Shown: one piece after another, positions 7,886 to 16,866 of the stretch | Numbering within the stretch: position 1 is the first letter of the stretch | Layout of the letters: the number at the start of each line of letters is the position of its first letter | NCBI RefSeq assembly: GCF_900167135.1 | Contig: NZ_FUWZ01000002.1 | Location: 1,638,651 to 1,702,650, forward strand | Direction of reading: 5' to 3' | DNA from: Chitinophaga eiseniae | GTDB taxonomy: Bacteria; Bacteroidota; Bacteroidia; Chitinophagales; Chitinophagaceae | Length of the DNA: 64,000 bases | The notes under the pieces: model-generated | Database searches by the model: none | Seen by the model: the letters and a program-made list of their open reading frames with translations, nothing else | Told to the model about the DNA's origin: nothing | Made by a program: the position numbers and the translations under genes

Positions 7886-10828
7886 ATGAAACTGCGTAAA
7901 CTCGCTGTATCGCTGTTGCTGTTTGCAGGGAGCCTGCCAACAGCCTTCGCTCAGGGTAAATTTCAGTGGAAAGACGCTACTTCCGGCGGTTACTCCTACC
8001 GGTATGTAACAGACGACCCCATGAAAGCCCGCTTCTACACGCTGAAAAACGGGCTGACCGTTATTTTGAGCGTTAACAAAAAAGAGCCCAGAATCCAAAC
8101 CCTGATCGGTACCCGTGCGGGTAGTAACAACGACCCAAAGGACCACACCGGCCTGGCCCACTACCTGGAACACCTGCTCTTTAAAGGTACCCAACAGTAT
8201 GGCTCACTCGACTGGGCAAAGGAAAAACCCTATATCGACCAGATCGAGAACCTGTACGACAAATACAATAAAACAACAGACCCTGCCGCCCGCAAAACAG
8301 TCTATCACCAGATCGATAGCGTATCCGGCATCGCCGCCAAATATGCGATTGCCAACGAATACGATAAGATGATGACCGGCATGGGCGCCCAGGGTACCAA
8401 CGCACATACCTGGGTGGAAGAAACCATCTATGAGGAAGATATCCCCTCCAATGCGGTCGATAAATACCTGACCGTACAGGCAGAAAGATTCCGCACCCCT
8501 GTATTCCGCCTCTTCCACACCGAACTGGAAGCAGTATATGAAGAGAAAAACCGCGGTCTGGACAACGACGGCCGTAAAGTATATGAAACCATGCTGGCGG
8601 CCCTGTTCCCTACGCATAACTATGGCCAGCAATCCACCATTGGTACGGTAGAACACCTGAAAAACCCCAATCTGAAGGTTATCCGGGATTTCTACAATAC
8701 ATGGTATGTGCCTAATAATATGGCCATCGTAATGGCAGGTGACTTTGATCCGGACTATGTGATCAAAACCATCGACCAACAGTTCGGTTACATGAAGGCA
8801 AAACCGGTAAAAGAATATAAACCCGCTCCGGAAGCACCTTTCAAAGCTCCTGTCGTGAAAGAAGTGCTGGGCCCGGATGCAGAAAGCATCGACCTGGCTT
8901 TCCGTCTGCCCGGTGCGCTCGACACCCAGTCCAGTCTGATCCTCGGCGTACTTTCCAGCATTCTGCAGAACGGTAAAGCCGGCCTGCTGGACCTGAACCT
9001 CAACAAACAACAGAAAGCCCTGAGCGCCGGTGCACAGGTGCTGGGACTGAAAGATTACTCCGTACTGGTGCTGTCCGGTAAAGCCAAACAAGGCCAGACC
9101 CTGGACGACGTAAAAAACCTGCTGCTGGGACAACTCGACATCCTGAAGAAAGGAGCGTTCGATGAATCACTGGTAAAAGCCATCGTCAACAACTCCAAAC
9201 TGGCTGAACTGCAAGGCCTGGAAAGCAACAACAACCGCGCTACTTCCATCATGGACGCTTTCATTAAAAGCCGTGGCGCCAACTGGGCGCATGATGTGTC
9301 TTATGTAGATGATATGGGTAAAGTCACCAAAAAGCAGATCGTAGACTACGCCAATAAATATCTTGCTAACAACTACGTGGCTGTGTACAAACGCAAAGGT
9401 GAGGATAAAAACATCGAGAAAGTGGAGAAACCGGCGATCACACCGGTGGAAGTAAACCGTGAAGCACAATCCCCTTTCCTGCAGAAAGTAGCTGCCATCC
9501 CGGCTACCCCGGTGAAACCGCAATGGCTGGATTATGAAAAAGATATCCAGACCGCGCCGGTAGGCAATACAAACATGATGTACGTGCAGAACAAGGACAA
9601 TGGCCTGTTCCGTTTGTACTACCGTTTTGACATGGGCTCCTGGAATAACAAGAAACTGGCCCTGGCTGCGCAGTACCTGCAATTCCTCGGTACGGACAAG
9701 TACACTTCTGAACAGATCAGCAAAGAGTTTTACAATATCGCGTGCAACTTCAGCGTAGGTACTTCCACAGAAAATACTACCATCACCATTACCGGATTAC
9801 AGGAAAATTTCGACAAAGCAGTTTCCCTGTTTGAACACATACTGACCAGCTGCAAGCCCAACGAAGAGGCGCTGGCGGCACTGAAAGGCCGGTTGCAGAA
9901 ATCCCGCGCAGATGCCAAACTGAACAAGTCTGCCATCATGAAAGGGGTGATTAATTACGCTATGTATGGCGCCAACAATCCGTTCAACAATCAGTTGAGC
10001 CAGGCAGATCTCGATGGTATTACCGCTGCAGAACTGACAGGCCTGCTGCATGAACTGCCTTCTTACAAACACACTATCATTTATTATGGTCCTCAATCGC
10101 TGGCTGCTGCTGCTGCAAACGTACAGAAACTGCACACACTGCCTGCAAGCTTTAAGGAAGCGCCCGCTGCCGTGAAGTTCAGCAAAACTACACAGTCAGC
10201 CAACCAGGTACTGTTTGCCGATTACGATATGGTGCAGACAGAAGTGAACTGGGTGGGCAATGAAGCGGTGTATGATCCGGCCAATACCGGCATTATTTCC
10301 CTGTTCAATAACTACTTCGGCGGTGGCATGGGCTCTATCGTATTCCAGACCATCCGCGAATCCAAAGCACTGGCTTACTCTACCTACGCGATGTTTATTT
10401 CTCCTGATAAAAAAGGAGAGCGCTATTCCCAGATTGCTTACGTAGGCAGCCAGGCGGATAAAATGAACGAGGCTATCAAAGGCATGAATGAACTGCTGAA
10501 TGATATTCCCCGTTCAGATAAACTGCTGGAAACCGCCAAGGAGTCTATGAAGCAGGATATTGAAACAGAACGCATCACCAATGATGGTATCATCTTCAGT
10601 TACCTGGCCGCGCAGAAACTGGGCCTTAATACAGACATCCGCAAACAGGTATATGAGTCGATTGATAAAATGAATTTCGATGATGTGAAGAAATTCCATG
10701 ATACCAACATCGCACACAAACCTTATACATACTGTGTGGTGGCTTCCGGAAAGAAAGTCAGCATAGACGATCTGAAAAAAATCGGTGAAGTGAAAACACT
10801 TTCTCTCGAAGATATCTTTGGTTATTAA
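7886..10828 (+). CDS. M16 family zinc metallopeptidase (insulinase/pitrilysin type)
   Basis: The 980-residue protein has a signal peptide (residues 1-22) and two M16 halves. The first holds the inverted zinc motif HYLEH (His92, Glu95, His96), and the third ligand is Glu219 or Glu220 in the segment EAVYEEKNR. The second half (about 540-980) has the non-catalytic fold with the conserved R/Y region (FQTIRESKALAYS near 818). It is a predicted periplasmic peptidase that degrades peptides inside a closed clamshell chamber. It is an independent gene with its own promoter and a strong terminator downstream. The HxxEH-to-Glu spacing is about 45 residues longer than in pitrilysin. Confidence 0.9.
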   Translation: MKLRKLAVSLLLFAGSLPTAFAQGKFQWKDATSGGYSYRYVTDDPMKARFYTLKNGLTVILSVNKKEPRIQTLIGTRAGSNNDPKDHTGLAHYLEHLLFKGTQQYGSLDWAKEKPYIDQIENLYDKYNKTTDPAARKTVYHQIDSVSGIAAKYAIANEYDKMMTGMGAQGTNAHTWVEETIYEEDIPSNAVDKYLTVQAERFRTPVFRLFHTELEAVYEEKNRGLDNDGRKVYETMLAALFPTHNYGQQSTIGTVEHLKNPNLKVIRDFYNTWYVPNNMAIVMAGDFDPDYVIKTIDQQFGYMKAKPVKEYKPAPEAPFKAPVVKEVLGPDAESIDLAFRLPGALDTQSSLILGVLSSILQNGKAGLLDLNLNKQQKALSAGAQVLGLKDYSVLVLSGKAKQGQTLDDVKNLLLGQLDILKKGAFDESLVKAIVNNSKLAELQGLESNNNRATSIMDAFIKSRGANWAHDVSYVDDMGKVTKKQIVDYANKYLANNYVAVYKRKGEDKNIEKVEKPAITPVEVNREAQSPFLQKVAAIPATPVKPQWLDYEKDIQTAPVGNTNMMYVQNKDNGLFRLYYRFDMGSWNNKKLALAAQYLQFLGTDKYTSEQISKEFYNIACNFSVGTSTENTTITITGLQENFDKAVSLFEHILTSCKPNEEALAALKGRLQKSRADAKLNKSAIMKGVINYAMYGANNPFNNQLSQADLDGITAAELTGLLHELPSYKHTIIYYGPQSLAAAAANVQKLHTLPASFKEAPAAVKFSKTTQSANQVLFADYDMVQTEVNWVGNEAVYDPANTGIISLFNNYFGGGMGSIVFQTIRESKALAYSTYAMFISPDKKGERYSQIAYVGSQADKMNEAIKGMNELLNDIPRSDKLLETAKESMKQDIETERITNDGIIFSYLAAQKLGLNTDIRKQVYESIDKMNFDDVKKFHDTNIAHKPYTYCVVASGKKVSIDDLKKIGEVKTLSLEDIFGY

Positions 10829-10848
10829 TATTACATAGAAAGAATGCC

Positions 10849-10887
10849 AGCGCAGCATACAGCCTGTTTGTATGCTGCGCTTTTTTA
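10849..10887 (+). terminator. Intrinsic terminator after the M16 peptidase gene
   Basis: AGCGCAGCATAC (10849-10860) pairs perfectly with GTATGCTGCGCT (10870-10881), followed by a T-rich tract. It also shows that the next gene cannot start at the upstream ATG at 10844. Confidence 0.9.
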
Positions 10888-10942
10888 TTTTACTGCAATA
10901 AATAATTATCCTGTGGCGTTATCAGGATTATTTAATCACCCT

Positions 10943-11512
10943 ATGAAAATGTACCGAATTTACGGATACGCAGTGCTGCTATTGCTGATGCCGTTGTCCG
11001 GATTTGTTGGGAGCAGCGCTGATCTGTACAGTGTACGGCTGACTCCCGGCAATATCAATCCGGACAAGATTTTCCTGCTGGTAGACAAAAGTGATTACCG
11101 GATGTATCTGTATGAAGATGTAACACTGCGCAAAATTTACAAAGTGGTTTTTGGCAACAAGGACCAGAGTGACAAGCTGGTGGAAGGCGATCGCAAAACA
11201 CCGGAAGGTACCTTTCGTATTCAGACCAAACGCATGGACAACCGATGGAGCCGTTTTATGTTGCTGGATTACCCGAATGAAGATTCAAAACAAAAATTTT
11301 TGCAGCGGCAGAGCGAGGGCAGTTTGTCGCAGGGAGCCAGTATGGGCGGCGGTATTGGGATACATGGCGTGGAGTATGGCGCTGGTATCCGCGACAATTA
11401 CGTGGATAGCCGCATCAACTGGACGTTGGGTTGTGTGAGTATGAAGAATGGAGACGTGAACGAATTATATGAAATTGTTAAAGTAGGCACACCGGTGGTG
11501 ATACGCCGTTAA
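10943..11512 (+). CDS. L,D-transpeptidase (YkuD domain), small secreted type
   Basis: The protein has 189 residues from the ATG at 10943, with a signal peptide (about 1-25) and one YkuD domain (about 40-189). The catalytic signature is present: His in IGIHGVE and Cys164 in TLGCVSM. Such enzymes form 3-3 cross-links in peptidoglycan or attach lipoproteins to it, using a Cys nucleophile insensitive to most penicillins. The start was chosen downstream of the terminator at 10849-10887, where a signal peptide begins. A larger L,D-transpeptidase is encoded at 39733. Confidence 0.88.
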   Translation: MKMYRIYGYAVLLLLMPLSGFVGSSADLYSVRLTPGNINPDKIFLLVDKSDYRMYLYEDVTLRKIYKVVFGNKDQSDKLVEGDRKTPEGTFRIQTKRMDNRWSRFMLLDYPNEDSKQKFLQRQSEGSLSQGASMGGGIGIHGVEYGAGIRDNYVDSRINWTLGCVSMKNGDVNELYEIVKVGTPVVIRR

Positions 11513-11604
11513 AAAGGAAAGGTTTTTGTGGAGGGTAGCAGGTGTTTTCCAATGGCAGCATAAGTAGGTAATTTTATACTGCAACCATTGTGTATTGCAT
11601 CTAG

Positions 11605-11628
11605 TGGTACAGGTTCAATACTGTACCA
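11605..11628. repeat. Short intergenic hairpin
   Basis: TGGTACAG (11605-11612) and CTGTACCA (11621-11628) form a perfect 8-bp stem with an 8-base loop between two convergent genes. No T run follows. Its role is unclear. Confidence 0.35.
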
Positions 11629-11665
11629 TGACTCCAATATATACGGCGGGTCAGATCCTGTGAAG

Positions 11666-11698
11666 AGCGCGCTCCACTCGGATGGTGCGCGCTTTTTT
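11666..11698 (+). terminator. Intrinsic terminator after the small L,D-transpeptidase gene
   Basis: AGCGCGC (11666-11672) pairs with GCGCGCT (11687-11693), followed by six T residues. The T tract touches the stop codon of the convergent hydrolase gene. Confidence 0.75.
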
Positions 11699-12641
11699 AT
11701 TGCGCCATAAAGGCCTTTACCAACTGCTTCCATACGGCGCCGTCTTTCTGGCAGAAGGACTGATGCCCGGCGTCTTTAAAAATATGCAGCTGTTTTTTTG
11801 AGGTCGCCAGTTGGCGGAACACCCGCTGTGTTTCATCGGGCGTAACCCGGATGTCCTGCTGGCCCCAGCAGTAAAGCACCGGCACGTTTATCTGCCGGGC
11901 GTAATCCTGAGGGTTATGACTGAAGCCCCAGAAACCCAGTTCCAATCCGCCCCAGAAAGTAAGCAGCTGGGAAAATGGCGTGGCAGGCAGGTGTACGGCG
12001 CGCATGCGGCTTTTTACCGCATCGAGGAGGGTGGCGAACGGGGATTCGAGGATAATTTTCTGCGGTGTGAGGTGATATTCCGGCACTGCTTTCATAATGG
12101 CCGCCGCGCCCATGCTCATGCCCCAGAGGGAGACGGGCCTGTCGGATCGGGACCTGGCATAATCCCACGCCAGCTTCACGTCTTCTGCTTCTTTATAGCC
12201 AATGGTACAGGCGGTGCCGTCACTGTTGCCATGGCCCCGGAAATCTATCAGGAAAGTATTGTATCCCAGCTGACGGAACCAGTAGGCTTCCGGCAGGTGC
12301 GAACCTTTATTGCCGCCATAGCCGTGGAAAAGGATGACGGTGCCTTTGGCCTGTGGCACCGGCATCCACCAGCCTTCCAGGTGCAATCCGCTGGCGGTGA
12401 GGAGCTGCACGGTATCATAAGGGATGCTGGGTCTTGCGCTGGTAATGGATTTGGAGAGCCGCACGCCGAAGAAGATGATGTTGAGTTTTTCCCCGATGTT
12501 CATTTCCTCCGGCCGTTTGTTCCGGTGACGGTTGTTTTCGGAGAAATGGGTGAATTTATAGGCATGGAAGGCCGTGATGCAGTTAAACACCAGCATGAAG
12601 AACAGCAGGGTATAAAGGGCTCTTTTGAAGAAACGCCGCAT
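11697..12641 (-). CDS. Alpha/beta hydrolase, membrane-anchored
   Basis: The 314-residue protein has an N-terminal hydrophobic anchor (about 8-25) and an alpha/beta hydrolase fold. The oxyanion-loop region is HGYGG near 105-109, the nucleophile elbow is GMSMG (Ser about 176), and the probable Asp and His are in GQQDIRV and AGHQSF. It resembles the YqkD/FrsA-like family of uncharacterised serine hydrolases with a protective-antigen-type fold. Substrate is unknown. It lies behind acs but is separated by a large hairpin that would block read-through, so it is probably transcribed on its own. Confidence 0.8.
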   Translation of the reverse strand: MRRFFKRALYTLLFFMLVFNCITAFHAYKFTHFSENNRHRNKRPEEMNIGEKLNIIFFGVRLSKSITSARPSIPYDTVQLLTASGLHLEGWWMPVPQAKGTVILFHGYGGNKGSHLPEAYWFRQLGYNTFLIDFRGHGNSDGTACTIGYKEAEDVKLAWDYARSRSDRPVSLWGMSMGAAAIMKAVPEYHLTPQKIILESPFATLLDAVKSRMRAVHLPATPFSQLLTFWGGLELGFWGFSHNPQDYARQINVPVLYCWGQQDIRVTPDETQRVFRQLATSKKQLHIFKDAGHQSFCQKDGAVWKQLVKAFMAQ

Positions 12642-12644
12642 GGG

Positions 12645-12756
12645 ATTTACGGATTTTTGATTTATAAAATTTAAATGCAGCGAAGATCACACTATATCAT
12701 GTGATCTCCGCTGCATTTTAAACATCAAAAATATCAAAATCAAAAAATCCGTAAAT
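12645..12756 (-). terminator. Long compound inverted repeat and terminator after acs
   Basis: The inner stem pairs 12673-12691 with 12700-12718 (19 bp, one mismatch) around an 8-base loop. The outer AT-rich arms, starting ATTTACGGATTTTT and ending in AAAAAATCCGTAAAT, also pair. The structure nearly fills the space between acs and the hydrolase start codon and should end acs transcription on the minus strand. Confidence 0.75.
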
Positions 12757-12759
12757 GAT

Positions 12760-14673
12760 TTACAGCTTGCCTTTCTTGATCTCATCTACCACAGCCGGAT
12801 CGAGGAGAGTAGAGGTATCGCCGAGGTTATCGAGGTCGTTTTCCGCGATTTTGCGCAGGATACGACGCATGATTTTGCCGGAGCGTGTTTTGGGCAGCCC
12901 GCTTACAAACTGGATTTTGTCCGGTTTGGCGATGGGGCCGATGATCCGGGAAACGGTTTGTGCGATATCTTTTTTAGACAGCTCTGGTTCATGCGACATT
13001 CTTTCCATGATCACATAAGCATAGATGCCTTGTCCTTTGATATCGTGCGGGTAACCTACCACGGCGCTTTCGATGACGCCGGCGTGCATGTTGATGGCGT
13101 TTTCCACTTCGGCGGTGCCGATACGGTGGCCGCTTACGTTGAGTACGTCGTCTACGCGGCCGGTGATGCGGTAGTAACCGTCTTCGTCACGTTGGCAGCC
13201 GTCGCCGGTGAAGTAGAGGTTCTCGTACGTGGAGAAGTATGTTTTCCGGAAACGTTCATGATCGCCGTAGGTTGTGCGGAGCATGCCGGGCCACGGGAAT
13301 TTGATGCAGAGGTTACCGTTAACGCCGTTGCCTTTTATTTCCTGCCCGTTCTCGTCTACCAGGATGGGTTGTACCCCTGGCAGCGGTAAGGTGGCGAAGC
13401 CTGGTTTCTCTTTAGTGATGCCGGCAATGGGGGTGATCATGATACCACCGGTTTCCGTCTGCCACCAGGTATCCACGATCGGGCAGCGGCCTTTACCGAT
13501 ATTGTCTTTAAACCAGTGCCATGCTTCTTCGTTGATCGGTTCGCCCACGGAACCCAGCTTTTTGAGCGAACTGAGGTCTTTATGGTTGACCGGGCCGAGT
13601 CCATAACCCATCAGGCTGCGGATGGCGGTGGGAGCGGTGTACAGGGTATCGACGCGGAATTTGTCAACGATTTCCCAGAGGCGGCCGGCATCCGGATAGG
13701 TGGGCACACCTTCAAACATGAGGGTGGTGGCGCCGGCGCTGAGAGGGCCGTATACGATATAACTGTGACCAGTGATCCAGCCGATGTCGGCAGTACAGAA
13801 GAATACTTCGCCGGGCTGGTGCTGGAAGGTATTAACGAAGGAGTAGTTGGCATATACCATGTAGCCGCCGCAGGTGTGTACCACACCTTTGGGTTTGCCG
13901 GTAGAGCCGGAAGTGTAGAGGATGAAGAGCATATCTTCCGCATCCATTTCTTCCGCCGGGCAGGGAGGATTGCCCATGGTTTCCACCTGTTTGATCTCAT
14001 CTTCCCACCATACGTCTCTTCCTTTGAGCATGCTCACCGGCGTGCGGGTACGGGTGCATACGATCACTTTTTTAACTGTGGGACAGGCCATGAGGGCGTC
14101 GTCGATCACGGATTTCAGGGGAATGTCTTTATTGCCGCGGTAAGCGCCGTCGCAGGTGATCACAAGGCTGGCCTGTGCGTCCTGTATCCTGTCGGCGATG
14201 GACTGGGCGCTGAAGCCGCCGAACACCACAGAGTGGATAGCGCCAATGCGGGCACAGGCCAATACAGCAATTGCCAGTTCGGGGATCATGCCCATATAAA
14301 TACAAACACGGTCGCCTTTTTTAACGCCATTGTTTTTCAGTACGTTGGCGAACTGGCATACTTTGTTGAACAAGTCACGATAGGTGATGATGCGATGGCG
14401 TTCTTCCGGGTCGTTGGGTTCCCAGATGATGGCCGGGGAGTTGCCGAGGGTGCCGAGGTGGCGGTCCAGACAGTTCTCGGTGATATTCATTTTGGCACCG
14501 GAGAACCATTTGATTTCAGGGTCCTTGAAGTTCCAGTCCAGTACCTTGTCCCATTTACGGCGCCACATAAAGTGGTCTGCCACATTGGCCCAGAATCCTT
14601 CCGGGTCTATTACACTCTGCTGATAAGCCTGTTGATAATCTTCTATAGTCTTGATCTGGTAAGGGTACGACAT
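12760..14673 (-). CDS. acs: Acetyl-CoA synthetase
   Basis: The 637-residue protein is close to the usual 650 of AMP-forming Acs. The AMP-binding P-loop YTSGSTGKPKG is near residue 252, WWQTETGG lies further on, and the C-terminal GLPKTRSGKIMRR carries the Lys that is regulated by acetylation in other bacteria. It activates acetate to acetyl-CoA through acetyl-AMP in the cytoplasm. The gene stands alone, with a terminator-like hairpin downstream. Upstream I see only a weak TAAATTTA match. Confidence 0.96.
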   Translation of the reverse strand: MSYPYQIKTIEDYQQAYQQSVIDPEGFWANVADHFMWRRKWDKVLDWNFKDPEIKWFSGAKMNITENCLDRHLGTLGNSPAIIWEPNDPEERHRIITYRDLFNKVCQFANVLKNNGVKKGDRVCIYMGMIPELAIAVLACARIGAIHSVVFGGFSAQSIADRIQDAQASLVITCDGAYRGNKDIPLKSVIDDALMACPTVKKVIVCTRTRTPVSMLKGRDVWWEDEIKQVETMGNPPCPAEEMDAEDMLFILYTSGSTGKPKGVVHTCGGYMVYANYSFVNTFQHQPGEVFFCTADIGWITGHSYIVYGPLSAGATTLMFEGVPTYPDAGRLWEIVDKFRVDTLYTAPTAIRSLMGYGLGPVNHKDLSSLKKLGSVGEPINEEAWHWFKDNIGKGRCPIVDTWWQTETGGIMITPIAGITKEKPGFATLPLPGVQPILVDENGQEIKGNGVNGNLCIKFPWPGMLRTTYGDHERFRKTYFSTYENLYFTGDGCQRDEDGYYRITGRVDDVLNVSGHRIGTAEVENAINMHAGVIESAVVGYPHDIKGQGIYAYVIMERMSHEPELSKKDIAQTVSRIIGPIAKPDKIQFVSGLPKTRSGKIMRRILRKIAENDLDNLGDTSTLLDPAVVDEIKKGKL

Positions 14674-14945
14674 AGCACCATGAATGTTTATTGGTTAAGT
14701 AGATTTTTTCCTAACGGGCTTTAAATTTAAGAAAAACCCGACGGTATGCTAGAAAAAATCTAAAAAATCATATTAAAACCAGATTATTTTTCAAAATGGG
14801 TTGGAAGAAAGGCCATGGTAAAAGCACCTTTAGGGCACAACAATAGCCGTTGCCCGCTGGGGCAGGCTGGTAAAGGGATGCCGCTAAAGGTGCTGAAGAA
14901 GGACAGGTTGGCAAGGCAGGCGCCAGGAGGTCTGTAATGGTCAGT
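14674..14945. other. Intergenic region with a long-range inverted repeat
   Basis: AGCACCTTTAG (14823-14833) and CTAAAGGTGCT (14884-14894) are an exact 11-bp inverted repeat enclosing a GC-rich 50-base interval that can fold further (GGGCA at 14833 with TGCCC at 14851). It lies 3' of the small minus-strand gene at 14946 and upstream of acs. It may be a 3' UTR structure or a small RNA. No coding frame here looks real. Confidence 0.4.
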
Positions 14946-15218
14946 TTACCTGGGGGTGCGGTACTTGATCGCCGATTTCCAGAAGGTGTTGTACACTTCA
15001 TCCATGATTTCCACAATGCGCTTTTTTTCCGCGCTGCTCAGAAAAGCGCTCTGCCTGGACGTTTCGGCGTTGCCGCGTCCTTCTTTGGCGCGCATTTTCC
15101 GGTAAAATGTGGGGGTGCTCCAGTTGCAGTCCTGACATACCCTTTCCCGGAAGAGGGCGGCCATGCCCGAAAACTTTTCATGAATGGAAAACAAGAGGTT
15201 GGGTGACTCCTTACTCAT
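14946..15218 (-). CDS. Small conserved-type protein, possible HTH fold, unknown function
   Basis: The 90-residue protein is rich in charged residues. A stretch around residues 22-45 (VCQDCNWSTPTFYRKMRAKE) could form a helix-turn-helix, and a C-terminal helix follows. It has no signal peptide. It is transcribed away from the dual-HTH regulator at 15676 across an AT-rich, palindrome-rich spacer. I do not recognise the family; DNA binding is inferred only from the helix pattern. Confidence 0.45.
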   Translation of the reverse strand: MSKESPNLLFSIHEKFSGMAALFRERVCQDCNWSTPTFYRKMRAKEGRGNAETSRQSAFLSSAEKKRIVEIMDEVYNTFWKSAIKYRTPR

Positions 15219-15675
15219 AATAACAATCTTTTTATGATGAACAATGGAATCACAGTTATACCCGTACGGCCGGTTGCAAAATGAGATTATTTATGGCTGT
15301 TAGCAAATACAGTTATAACTGTGAAAATTATCAGCATAAAATTACACTATTTGCGATATAAAAATCATGTAACCCTTTGTGGTATTGATTTTAGAGTGTT
15401 TGTTGGAGAGGTTTTCCGATCAGTTTCAGCGGATATTTATCATTATGATAACGGGGCGGTTGAGATATGATTTTTAGGATCGTTTTATACTGATTTCAAT
15501 CAAAATGATCGTGAAATAATTTTTTCAGCCTACGTATAGGCATAAAAGTTAGCACATCGGATCAATATGCTACCTGCTATGATCAATTTATTATTTTTTA
15601 ACGCGATTTGGTAATTTTATTTACGAAATGAAAGATTAATTGTTATATTATACAATTATTTATAAAAAAGCATAA
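15219..15675. promoter_or_regulatory. AT-rich divergent regulatory region with several palindromes
   Basis: The spacer holds ACAGTTATAACTGT (15309-15322, perfect 14 bp), with a partial copy ACAGTTATA near 15252. It also holds TTATCATTATGATAA (15437-15451, perfect arms), GCCTACGTATAGGC (15528-15541, 5-bp arms) and an imperfect GATCGTTTT...AAAATGATC pair around 15479-15510. No coding frame is evident. Confidence 0.45.
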
Positions 15676-16287
15676 ATGATGCAGTCGAGTTTGATACATA
15701 TGGGCCAGCGATTAAAGCAGATACTGAAGCAGAAAAAAATCAAAATCATCGATTTTGCAAAAATGGCCGGCTTCACCAACCAAATTGCTCACTATCACTT
15801 GAGGAACGGGGATATGAAGCGGGTCAACCTGGAACGTTTTTGTGAAATTATCGGTATCACGCCGGACGAGTTTATCCGCTGGAACGGCACCATGCAGCTG
15901 GCCAACGGAAAGAGTATACACCACGGGAACCGCCTTCAGCACCTGATTGCGGAGAAAGGACTCAACAAGAGCAAACTGGCCGAACGACTCAATATGAGCA
16001 GGCGTACCATGTATAATGTTTTTGAAAAGGAAACCTTTTCGCCGGATGAACTGGACCGGGTAGCCCGTGGACTGGACATGACGCCGGAAGCATTCCTGAA
16101 TCCCGGCACCACACAGGAAACAAGGCAGACAGACAGCGAAGAAATGATGGTGCTGCGGGAGAAATACTATAAAATACTGGAAGAGCACAACCAGCTGCTG
16201 AAGAACTACACAGCCCTGAAAGATGATGTGCTTAAAATGAAGAAAGAGCTGGCCACGCTCCGTAAAGGAAAAGCGAAGAGGGGATAA
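15676..16287 (+). CDS. Transcriptional regulator with two Cro/C1-type HTH domains and a coiled coil
   Basis: The 203-residue protein has two XRE-like helix-turn-helix domains (about 11-65 and 84-135) followed by a helical, probably coiled-coil tail (about 145-200, with EEHNQLLKNYTALKDDVLKM). The tail may mediate dimerisation. No sensor domain is visible. Two in-line HTH domains in one chain are unusual and would suit a bipartite or palindromic operator. It lies downstream of a palindrome-rich spacer and may act there, though that is inference. Confidence 0.75.
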   Translation: MMQSSLIHMGQRLKQILKQKKIKIIDFAKMAGFTNQIAHYHLRNGDMKRVNLERFCEIIGITPDEFIRWNGTMQLANGKSIHHGNRLQHLIAEKGLNKSKLAERLNMSRRTMYNVFEKETFSPDELDRVARGLDMTPEAFLNPGTTQETRQTDSEEMMVLREKYYKILEEHNQLLKNYTALKDDVLKMKKELATLRKGKAKRG

Positions 16288-16326
16288 ACCTCCTGTAACC
16301 AGCCGTTATGTTATCCCCCATTGTGG

Positions 16327-16866
16327 TTATACCCGGGCAGCCGGAACTTCTACTTCCAGCGCTGCTGCTACTTCTTCCCAGTTGTGTACCCGCTCGTAAT
16401 CTGTCAGATGAACATTGTGCGGTGCCGTAAACAACAACTGCCTTCCCTTAAAATGCCGCAGGTTCTTGTCGTAGTCGTCAATCATGATGTCGGCGTTCAC
16501 AATGGTTTTGGAGCCGCAAAGCACAATATTGTGCCAGCTGATGAAAGGGAAATGTTCATGCAGCCATTCCAGCTTTTCACGGAGTGACTGTGGAAATTCC
16601 ATGGCCGCAGATACAATGAAGACTTCATATTTCTCCATCAGGGCTTTGATCACTTCCTGGCTGCCCGGCATTACCGGCGCTGTCCTGAAAAAGCCCGGCG
16701 TCAGTAAAAACTTCCTGACCAGCCCCTCAGGCAGTACTTCCCCTTCGGGAACACCGTGCAAGCCTTGCGGGTCCAGCTTAATACCGTGCGACGTTTCGTA
16801 ATAATTGAGGTAATGGCTGTAAATATCCGCCATTACATTGTCCATATCTATTGCTATTCTTGCCAT
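16327..16866 (-). CDS. 5'(3')-deoxyribonucleotidase family protein (HAD superfamily)
   Basis: The 179-residue protein opens with the HAD motif I DMDNVMAD (nucleophile and acid Asp at about 7 and 9), has motif II Ser in FIVSAAME, and Asp pairs in IMIDDYDKN. This matches the NT5C family that dephosphorylates deoxynucleoside monophosphates in the cytoplasm. The start codon lies at the edge of the 10-bp repeat array, and a TAnnTTTG element reads into it from 16883-16890. It is divergent from a DeoR-type regulator, which likely controls it. Confidence 0.82.
   Translation of the reverse strand: MARIAIDMDNVMADIYSHYLNYYETSHGIKLDPQGLHGVPEGEVLPEGLVRKFLLTPGFFRTAPVMPGSQEVIKALMEKYEVFIVSAAMEFPQSLREKLEWLHEHFPFISWHNIVLCGSKTIVNADIMIDDYDKNLRHFKGRQLLFTAPHNVHLTDYERVHNWEEVAAALEVEVPAARV

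Noticed and set aside
10844..10942. Upstream extension of the small L,D-transpeptidase
   Set aside because: The extension runs through an intrinsic terminator (10849-10887) and the signal peptide starts only at the ATG at 10943.
11581..11640. tRNA-like motif GGTTCAATA
   Set aside because: The surrounding bases form only a simple 8-bp hairpin; no acceptor stem or anticodon arm can be drawn.
13516..14724. 402-codon open frame on the plus strand opposite acs
   Set aside because: It is the antisense shadow of acs; its codon pattern mirrors that gene and it shows no domain.
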